Source: Candidatus Nomurabacteria bacterium
GTDB lineage: Bacteria > Patescibacteriota > Minisyncoccia > Phycocordibacterales > Phycocordibacteraceae
Length of the DNA stretch: 18,627 bases
Assembly (NCBI GenBank): GCA_943355045.1
Contig: CALRDY010000001.1
Span: forward strand, 1 to 18,627
Direction: 5' to 3'
Part shown: positions 13,081-18,627 of the stretch, one piece after another
Numbering within the stretch: position 1 is the stretch's first letter
Layout of the letters: every line of letters begins with the position of its first letter
Notes under the pieces: model-generated
Databases searched by the model: none
Told to the model about the DNA's origin: nothing
What the model saw: only the letters and a program-made list of their open reading frames with translations
Translations under genes and position numbers: made by a program

Positions 13081-13089
13081 TGGTATACT
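13081..13089 (+). promoter_or_regulatory. Extended -10 promoter (TGGTATACT) of the pilin operon
   Basis: The TGn-TATACT element ends 6 nt before a GTG (13096) and 9 nt before an ATG (13099), so the mRNA would begin at or within a few bases of the start codon. No Shine-Dalgarno site is visible. It mirrors the tpiA promoter across a 16-nt centre. Confidence 0.65.
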
Positions 13090-13098
13090 TTTGAAGTG

Positions 13099-13509
13099 AT
13101 GTCCACACGCAAGAGTCGCGAAGTTACTGCCGAGCGAGCCGCCCGCGGCTTTACCCTGATCGAAATGCTGGTCGCTCTTTTCATCATGAGCGTTACCGTC
13201 GCGTTCGTGACGATCGTTACGGGGACGATCAAGGTCACTCGCGATGCGACCTATGAGAACGCCGCGTTCCGCATAGCGGACAACAAGCTCGATGAGCTTC
13301 GTGCCGGAGGATATGCCGCGCTTCCTGCGAGCGGCTCATTCTCCGATCCTGCGCTTACTGCCTTGCCGCAGGGAGTGGCGAGTACGAGCATTACCGACTG
13401 GAATGCAAAGACGAAGCGGGTAAGCGCGGGCGTTTCCTGGCAGGGCGCCGACGGCTTGGCGCGGTTCGTCTCTCTTTCAACGCTTATTACTGAGTCTGGC
13501 GGTCTTTAA
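13099..13509 (+). CDS. Type IV prepilin-like protein (PilV/GspI-like minor pilin)
   Basis: The 136-residue protein has a 17-residue basic leader ending in ARG, then FTLIEMLVALFIMSV. Prepilin peptidase would cut between G17 and F18, and the conserved Glu is at +5 (E22). A single membrane helix (about 18-42) is followed by a small globular domain without recognisable features. Leader length is normal. A GTG at 13096 would add one residue and fits the promoter spacing better; the ATG at 13099 is listed. It is first of three tightly joined genes with the next starting 2 nt after its stop. Short length and context suggest a minor pilin in the priming complex of a type IV pilus. Confidence 0.85.
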   Translation: MSTRKSREVTAERAARGFTLIEMLVALFIMSVTVAFVTIVTGTIKVTRDATYENAAFRIADNKLDELRAGGYAALPASGSFSDPALTALPQGVASTSITDWNAKTKRVSAGVSWQGADGLARFVSLSTLITESGGL

Positions 13510-13511
13510 AT

Positions 13512-14309
13512 ATGTCTCGCGCTTTCACTACCAAGCGAGAGAGACAAAAGAGAGATTCTTATTTTTCTTTTGCGAACGAGCGCAGGGAGCAAATCCGGCT
13601 TTGCGGGTTCACTACCAAGCGAGCTGAGCGACGAACGCATGTCTTCATGCGCTCGTCCGAGGCAAGCGCCGGGAGGAAAGCCGTTCGCGACTTTACTATG
13701 ACAAGCGAGGTTCAACAGGAAAGTCATCTTTCATGTTTGCCGAGCGCAGGCGGAGCAAAAGCTTGCAGAGCTTTTACGCTTGTCGAAACAGTGATTGCGA
13801 TCGCTCTTACCGCGATCCTCATGCTCGCGGTCGCGCAGCTGTATGTAGTGTACGGGCGCGTCATCTTGTTCCAGAAATCATCGATTGATGTCGCGCTCGG
13901 AGGGAGCAATATCATAGATACTGCCCGTACGGCAGGCTTGCAGGCGAAGCAGGTCGTCGCGAGCCATACGTTTTCCGGCGTCAGCTACTCTTCCGGATCG
14001 GCGACTGCGATCTTCGAGCTTCCTGCGATCGACGCGTCAGGCGCTCTCATTGCGGGCGCCTATGACTATGTCGGCATCTACGCTTCCGGCGCAGATGCGT
14101 ACCGTCTCGTCGATGCGGCTCCCGGCAGCGCCCGCGTCGCTGGGCGGAAGCGTCTGACCGGCGTCCTCGAGGCGCTCAGCTTCGCCTATGACAATGTCGA
14201 CTTCCCTTCAGTGACGAATGTTACCGTCGACGCGACGACGAGCGCTGTCGTGCGAGGAGAGGTGGCGCAGACGCATCTTCGCGGCCATATTTATTTACGA
14301 AATCTATGA
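13512..14309 (+). CDS. Type IV prepilin-like protein with repeat-expanded leader (PilW/GspJ-like)
   Basis: The open frame is 265 residues. The pilin signature AFTLVETVIAIALTAILML starts with F88, with Glu at +5 (E92), followed by a minor-pilin-like globular part. Counting from 13512, the leader is 87 residues, far longer than usual, and consists of three repeat units with Phe-Thr at residues 5, 33, 61 and 88. The start at 13512 lies 2 nt after the previous stop. In-frame Mets at 13647 and 13698 are alternatives; 13698 gives a 25-residue leader of normal size. No Shine-Dalgarno site decides between them. The leader is rich in Arg, Ser and Lys. The stop overlaps the next start as ATGA. A PilW/GspJ-like role is inferred from order (PilV-PilW-PilX). 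Confidence 0.8.
   Translation: MSRAFTTKRERQKRDSYFSFANERREQIRLCGFTTKRAERRTHVFMRSSEASAGRKAVRDFTMTSEVQQESHLSCLPSAGGAKACRAFTLVETVIAIALTAILMLAVAQLYVVYGRVILFQKSSIDVALGGSNIIDTARTAGLQAKQVVASHTFSGVSYSSGSATAIFELPAIDASGALIAGAYDYVGIYASGADAYRLVDAAPGSARVAGRKRLTGVLEALSFAYDNVDFPSVTNVTVDATTSAVVRGEVAQTHLRGHIYLRNL
13524..13772 (+). repeat. Three tandem 84/84/81-bp units with paired hairpins inside the pilin gene
   Basis: Units begin at 13524, 13608 and 13692, and the pilin Phe codon follows at 13773. Units 1 and 2 open with the identical TTCACTACCAAGCGAG; unit 3 has TTTACTATGACAAGCGAG. Each unit has hairpin A (stems 13545-13551/13566-13572, 13630-13641/13646-13657, 13719-13723/13728-13732) with a different sequence each time. 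A GAGCGCAGG(C/G)GGAGC-like block follows. Hairpin B abuts the next Phe codon and in part overlaps it (13592-13597/13604-13609, 13677-13683/13688-13694, 13757-13763/13769-13775). All unit lengths are multiples of three. Confidence 0.8.
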
Positions 14310-15688
14310 AATTATCCCCATCCTCTCTCACGCACGGGTCCATCCTCCTTCTCGCCCTCATCGTGAGCGCCTCGGTCGTGACTGCGACCGTCGGCTTCTT
14401 CAATTATTACGCCAGTGCGGTGCAGGCCGAACGTTTCTCGCTCGCTGCGGCGCAGGCGCGCTCGCTCGCGGAGGCGGGCATCGATAAAGCCGTTTATGAA
14501 TTGAATCAGAGCGGTAGCTATTCCGGGGAAACTGACACGCCGCTCGGCAACGGGGTCTTCAGCGTCTCGGTCGCGAGCATCGACAGCAACACGAAACGCG
14601 TAACCGTTACCGGTTCCGTACCGAACAGTGTCCGCCCGACCGCGACGAAAGTCGTTCAGGCGACTATCGGCATCGACGCATCGGTCGTATCGTTCAACTA
14701 CGGAGTGCAGATCGGACAGGGCGGAGTCACAATGAGCAACTCATCCAAAATCATCGGCAATGTGTACGCAGGCGGAAACATCGTCGGCACCAACTCAGCC
14801 AGAATCCAAGGCGATGCAATCGTTTCTGGGCCGGCCGGCATCATTGAGGGTATGGTTATCGACGGTAACGCCTGGTCCCATACTATAAAAGGAGATTCAA
14901 CGGTCGGAGGCAACGCGAATCATTCCGTACTTCAGGGTACGACCGTTACGGGCAGTGTCGTGGCGGACGCCATTTCAAATTGTACGATCGGGGGCACCGC
15001 GAAGTACGATACGCGGTCAAGCTGTACGGTGTCCGGAATCGCGACTACGCCCAATCCGAACGCTTTCGTTCCCGCGGAGGTGTTGCCCTTGCCGATATCA
15101 GAAGCACAGATTGACGCTTGGGAAGCGGAAGCGGTTATTGGAGGGACCGTGAGTTCTCAAACATTCAGCAGCGGTACGAGGAGTCTGGGACCGATGAAAA
15201 TCAATGGGGATTTGACCCTGAGCGGGAGTGCGGAATTGGTGGTTACCGGGATTTTGTGGGTTACCGGAGAAATTAAGTTGAGTAATACGTCAGTACTCAG
15301 GCTGGACGCCAGTTACGGCAATTCAAACGGTGTGGTTATGGCCGGTGTGGATGAGAGTGCGTCCGCGGGCTACATCGAGATATCCAATTCCGCTCAAGCC
15401 CTGGGTTCAGGCGTCGCCGGCAGTCATCTTATGCTCCTCTCGCAAAGGGAGATGGGTTCTGATGCGATAAAAACTTCCAACAATTCAGTAACGGCAATTC
15501 TGTATGCGGGTGAAGGCCAAATTGAAATCAGCAATAGCGCAGACCTCAAAGAGGTTACGGCGCACAGGCTCAAGATTACCAACAACTCCACCGTTACCTA
15601 TGAAAGCGGATTGCAGAACGCCAGCTTCTCTAACGGGCCGGGCGGTTCATGGGCAGTCGTGCCGGGAACCTACGCGATTACGCGATAA
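14306..15688 (+). CDS. PilX-like surface protein with beta-helix-type repeat region
   Basis: The 460-residue protein starts with one membrane helix (about residues 11-33), then the helix 'AAQARSLAEAGIDKAVYELN', the PilX N-terminal pattern that joins minor pilins or anchored surface proteins. There is no prepilin FTLIE site. From about residue 135 the sequence is Gly/Asn/Ser/Thr-rich with short repeating strands ('SKIIGNVYAGGNIVG', 'GDLTLSGSAELVVTG', 'GQIEISNSADLKEV'), as in right-handed beta-helices or bactofilin-like folds. It is probably exposed outside the cell. It overlaps the preceding pilin by ATGA. The distal part uses more A/T-rich codons than its neighbours, which may mark faster evolution or transfer. 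It ends 41 nt from the convergent pilC end. Confidence 0.75.
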   Translation: MKLSPSSLTHGSILLLALIVSASVVTATVGFFNYYASAVQAERFSLAAAQARSLAEAGIDKAVYELNQSGSYSGETDTPLGNGVFSVSVASIDSNTKRVTVTGSVPNSVRPTATKVVQATIGIDASVVSFNYGVQIGQGGVTMSNSSKIIGNVYAGGNIVGTNSARIQGDAIVSGPAGIIEGMVIDGNAWSHTIKGDSTVGGNANHSVLQGTTVTGSVVADAISNCTIGGTAKYDTRSSCTVSGIATTPNPNAFVPAEVLPLPISEAQIDAWEAEAVIGGTVSSQTFSSGTRSLGPMKINGDLTLSGSAELVVTGILWVTGEIKLSNTSVLRLDASYGNSNGVVMAGVDESASAGYIEISNSAQALGSGVAGSHLMLLSQREMGSDAIKTSNNSVTAILYAGEGQIEISNSADLKEVTAHRLKITNNSTVTYESGLQNASFSNGPGGSWAVVPGTYAITR

Positions 15689-15729
15689 ACGGTGCGGACA
15701 GTGCTCGTTCATCCGCCTGCGAGCGATTC

Positions 15730-16944
15730 CTAAATCGCAGACGAAAGCTGGTAGATCGGTGCGATCATCGAGACAGCGAAGATGCCGACAAGCGTGCCGA
15801 TGACGAGCATGAGGATCGGCTCGATGATAGTCGAGAGGTCCTTCGTCTTCTCGGCGACATCTTCTTCATAAAACTCCGCGACCTGCTTTAGCATCTCTGC
15901 GACTTTGCCGGTCTCCTCCCCTACGGTGAGCATCTCGCTCATCAGTATCGGGTAGAGTTTCGTATGTTCGGCGAAGGAAGCGGACAGAAGCTCGCCTTTC
16001 TTCACGCGCTCCTCGGCTTCCCCGATCACTTTCGCGAAGGCATTCGCGCGCACGACCGCTTTGGTTATGGAGAGGGCATCGAGGACGGGGACGCCGGAGG
16101 AGAGGAGCGACGAGAGCGTGCGCGATGCGCGAGCGGTATACGTCTCGCGTACGAGCTCGCTTATGACCGGCAGATGGAGCGCCGCTGAGAGCACGATCGC
16201 GCTCCCGCGCCGCGAGCGTACGAAAGCGATGCAGCCGACGACGAGCGCGATGAGGCCGGAGAAGACGAGCGTCACGTTCGCGACCATGAAATCCGATATC
16301 GCGACGATGATCTGAGTCGCCATCGGCACCTCGACGCCGAGCTGGGTAAACGTCCTCGTGAGCGTCGGCACGACATAGATGAGCATCAGGATGCCGATGA
16401 GGAAGACGGCCGATATGACGATCGCCGGGTAGATCATCGCGCCCTTGATCTTGCGGACGAGCTCTTCCGAACGCTCCATCTGCAGTCCGACGATCGTCAG
16501 CGCGTCGGTCAGAGAGCCTGACTCCTCCCCTGCCCGAACCATCGCGGCGAACAGTTCGGGGAACACGTTCGGATATTTCGCGAGCGCCTCGTGGAAGGAA
16601 GACCCTTTCTTGATCGAGTCGGAAAGCTCCGTGATTATCTTCTTCAGGTGCTTATTGCTCGATTGCCTCTCGATGACCGAGAGCGCGCGCGAGAGCGATA
16701 GTCCTGCGCCGAGCATCGCGGAAAGATTCCTCGCCATCCGGATGATCTCGGCGCGCTTCACGCCGCTGCCGATGCTATAGAAAAACCATGACGGAAGCTT
16801 GATGAGCCCCTCGCCCTCGGTAAGCTCGACGACGAAGCCGCCTTCCTTCTGTACCTGCTCATAGACTGCGAAGCGCGAAGCCGCCTCGATGACGCTTGTC
16901 GAGTCTGGCACGCCATCTTTCCGTATTGTGGCGCGGAATTTCAT
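15730..16944 (-). CDS. pilC: Type IV pilus inner-membrane platform protein PilC (type II secretion F family)
   Basis: The 404-residue protein has the duplicated GspF domain layout: a cytoplasmic half (about residues 65-170, with 'SAMLGAGLSLSRALSVIERQS' and 'AGEESGSLTDAL'), membrane helices at about 170-195 and 220-243, and a second copy ('RTLSSLLSSGVPVLDALSI', 'VGEETGKVAEML'). A final helix lies near 375-397. PilC anchors the pilus at the membrane and is turned or pushed by the PilB ATPase. It begins 1 nt after the pilB stop with no Shine-Dalgarno site, so translation is probably coupled. The frame is complete and of normal length. Confidence 0.95.
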   Translation of the reverse strand: MKFRATIRKDGVPDSTSVIEAASRFAVYEQVQKEGGFVVELTEGEGLIKLPSWFFYSIGSGVKRAEIIRMARNLSAMLGAGLSLSRALSVIERQSSNKHLKKIITELSDSIKKGSSFHEALAKYPNVFPELFAAMVRAGEESGSLTDALTIVGLQMERSEELVRKIKGAMIYPAIVISAVFLIGILMLIYVVPTLTRTFTQLGVEVPMATQIIVAISDFMVANVTLVFSGLIALVVGCIAFVRSRRGSAIVLSAALHLPVISELVRETYTARASRTLSSLLSSGVPVLDALSITKAVVRANAFAKVIGEAEERVKKGELLSASFAEHTKLYPILMSEMLTVGEETGKVAEMLKQVAEFYEEDVAEKTKDLSTIIEPILMLVIGTLVGIFAVSMIAPIYQLSSAI

Positions 16945-16945
16945 G

Positions 16946-18627
16946 TTATTCGGTCACGGCGCGCAGGACTTCCTCGATGCTCGTGATGCCGCGCGCGGCC
17001 TTGTAGAGGCCGTCCTCAAACATCGTGAGCATGCCCTCCTTCTTCGCTTGTGTCTCGAGCGCGTCGGTCGTGCTCGATTTGAGCATGATCTCGCGGATGG
17101 CGGGCGAGATCGCAAGCACTTCGTGGATGCCGATGCGGCTCTTATAGCCGTCTTCGCGCTCCGGCGATGGAATAGGCCGATAGAACGGTATATCGTCGAG
17201 GCTGGAATCCTTCTTTACCAGTTTCTCGTTCTGGAGCGCCTCAAATGCCGTATTGAATTGCTCATCGCTCGCGACTTTCGCCCGCATGGTCTTGTCGAGT
17301 GCATACGATTCTTTGCTCTCACAGAGTTTGCGGACGAGGCGCTGGCCCACGATGACGCGAATGGTTGAAGCGAGGAGGAACGGCTCGACGCCCATGTCGA
17401 TGAGGCGCGGGATAGCGCCTGCGGCGCTGTTGGTGTGGATGGTTGAGAGCACGAGGTGGCCGGTCAGCGCGGCATTGATCGCGAGTGAGGCCGTCTCGCT
17501 GTCGCGGATTTCGCCGACCATGATGATGTCCGGGTCCTGGCGCACCAAGGAGCGCAAGCCGTTCGCGAACGTGAACCCTATCTGCGGATTTACCTGCGTC
17601 TGATTGACGCGCTTCATCTGGTACTCGATCGGGTCCTCCACCGTCGAGATGTTTACGTCCGGCTGGTTCAGGATGTCGAGCATCGTGTAGAGCGTCGTCG
17701 TCTTGCCGGACCCGGTCGGCCCCGAGATGAGGATGATGCCGGTCGTTTGTTTCAGGGCGTGATGGATGCGCTCCATGTTCTCGCCGTGGAGCCCAAGCAC
17801 GTCGAGCGTGAAGCCCTCGCCGGTCTCGCGCAGGAGGCGCATAACGGTCTTCTCACCGAAGAAGGTCGGCAGGATCGAGACGCGGAACGAGACCTTGTCG
17901 GCTTCGGTCTCCATCTTGAACCGTCCGTCTTGCGGCAGACGCTTCTCATCGAGCTTCAGATTGGAAAGCACCTTGATGCGCGCGACGATGCCCGCAGCAG
18001 CGGCTTTCGGCAGCGTCATCGCGTCGTGCAGGATGCCGTCGATGCGATAGCGAACCAGCACCTCGACTTCCATGGGTTCGATGTGGATGTCGGAAGCGCC
18101 TTGCACGATGGCGTGCCGCAAGAGCGTGTCGACGATGCGCACGATCGGCAGATCCTCGGCCATCTTCTTCAGGTCTTCGCCGGAGAGGTCTTTGCCGCCT
18201 TCCGCGATGACGCTGATCTTCCCCGCTTCTGCCGAGATGATGTCGCCGAATTCGTCTTTGAGCGATTTCTGATACTGCAGGAGCGCGAACTTGATGCTCT
18301 CCGTGTCGGTCAGTCGCGGCAATAGCTTGAGACCGGTCTTCTTGCGCATCGAATCGATGGAGGCGAGGTCATTCACGTCGAGCATCGCCACCTCGAGCGA
18401 GTCGCCTTCTTTCTTGAAGGCGATGATGTTGTGCGTGCGCGCGATCGGCTCCGGTATGAGTGCGAGCACATCGGCGGCAACGCGATTATCTTTCAGATTC
18501 ACGAACGGGATGCCGAGGACGTACGCCTGGATGCGGCGCAGCGCGTCTTCGCTCAGTGATCCGCGTGAGACGAGCATGTCGCCGAGCGACTGTCCGCGCT
18601 TCGTCGCTTCGAGCGCGGCAGCGTCAA
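16946..18627 (-). CDS. pilB: Type IV pilus assembly ATPase PilB / GspE (5' end beyond window)
   Basis: The hexameric cytoplasmic ATPase that extends pili. The frame stays open from a Met at 18577 to the right edge, adding 'DAALEATKRGQSLGD', the usual start of the N-terminal MshEN-type domain, so the gene is partial. Counted from the Met at 18577: ASDIHIEP (161-168), Walker A GPTGSGKT (286-293), Walker B region DIIMVGEIRD (350-359) and His box HLVLSTIHTN (374-383). The C-terminal part normally holds two CxxC pairs that bind zinc; only one Cys remains (C419, in LCESKE), and a charged stretch replaces the rest. It is followed at once by pilC. Confidence 0.95.
   Translation of the reverse strand, partial: DAAALEATKRGQSLGDMLVSRGSLSEDALRRIQAYVLGIPFVNLKDNRVAADVLALIPEPIARTHNIIAFKKEGDSLEVAMLDVNDLASIDSMRKKTGLKLLPRLTDTESIKFALLQYQKSLKDEFGDIISAEAGKISVIAEGGKDLSGEDLKKMAEDLPIVRIVDTLLRHAIVQGASDIHIEPMEVEVLVRYRIDGILHDAMTLPKAAAAGIVARIKVLSNLKLDEKRLPQDGRFKMETEADKVSFRVSILPTFFGEKTVMRLLRETGEGFTLDVLGLHGENMERIHHALKQTTGIILISGPTGSGKTTTLYTMLDILNQPDVNISTVEDPIEYQMKRVNQTQVNPQIGFTFANGLRSLVRQDPDIIMVGEIRDSETASLAINAALTGHLVLSTIHTNSAAGAIPRLIDMGVEPFLLASTIRVIVGQRLVRKLCESKESYALDKTMRAKVASDEQFNTAFEALQNEKLVKKDSSLDDIPFYRPIPSPEREDGYKSRIGIHEVLAISPAIREIMLKSSTTDALETQAKKEGMLTMFEDGLYKAARGITSIEEVLRAVTE

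Noticed and set aside
13512-13772. CRISPR-like array, because of three spaced repeats of about 84 bp
   Set aside because: The identical part is only 16 bp and present twice; the 'spacers' are structured and partly conserved, lengths are codon multiples, and no cas gene is near. It is a tandem coding repeat.
15689-15729. Terminator between the convergent PilX-like and pilC genes
   Set aside because: The 41-nt gap shows no convincing stem with a T-tract on either strand.

Overview
The window looks like a chromosome segment of a Patescibacteria/CPR bacterium, most likely of the Parcubacteria (Paceibacteria) group. The grounds are: a compact GC-rich layout with many 1-4 nt gene junctions; a PrgI / TraC-like / VirB4 cluster typical of these genomes; type IV pilus genes split over two convergent blocks; a reduced ComEC; and divergent glycolytic enzymes. 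TGA is used as an ordinary stop (for example for recJ and the TraC-like gene), which argues against the code-25 CPR lineages. No database search was possible, so the placement is inference.

Layout. Positions 1-4818 are read on the minus strand: M50 (site-2) protease, a DUF3467 protein, PrgI-like protein, TraC-like protein, VirB4 ATPase, a polytopic membrane protein with a charged tail, and the first 15 codons of another gene at the left edge. Positions 4858-6159 hold rpmB (+), a truncated ComEC-type metallo-beta-lactamase remnant (-) and a Fe/Mn superoxide dismutase (+). Positions 6090-10351 (minus) hold comEC, a peptidase S51-like gene, RNase HI and recJ. A HIT-family gene (+) follows. Then comes a minus-strand glycolytic group, tpiA and pgk, with a previously hidden 34-residue membrane peptide gene downstream. 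From 13099 to 15688 three pilin-like/PilX-like genes run on the plus strand, and pilC and pilB run convergently back from the right edge. DNA uptake (type IV pilus, ComEC), DNA processing (RecJ, RNase H) and a T4SS-like ATPase module share the window, consistent with a cell that imports and recycles DNA.

Beyond the genes, four structural signals stand out. (1) Most operon-first genes have a -10 box, often an extended TGnTATACT, ending only 6-9 nt before the start codon, which predicts leaderless or nearly leaderless mRNAs; several divergent pairs share overlapping promoters in gaps of 17-54 nt. Genes inside or behind operons sometimes have a normal Shine-Dalgarno site. (2) Two intergenic inverted-repeat elements (55-197 and 12176-12293) share the same geometry: a core stem, a small asymmetric bulge, a 6-8 bp second stem and a 71-72 nt loop. 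Each sits just upstream of a minus-strand start codon. (3) The second pilin gene begins with three in-frame units of 84, 84 and 81 bp. Each carries two hairpins whose stems persist although their sequence differs between units, and each unit boundary recreates a prepilin-like Phe-Thr. (4) The ComEC metal-hydrolase partner is truncated, lacks every metal ligand of its HxHxDH motif, and has the rpmB terminator embedded before its stop codon.
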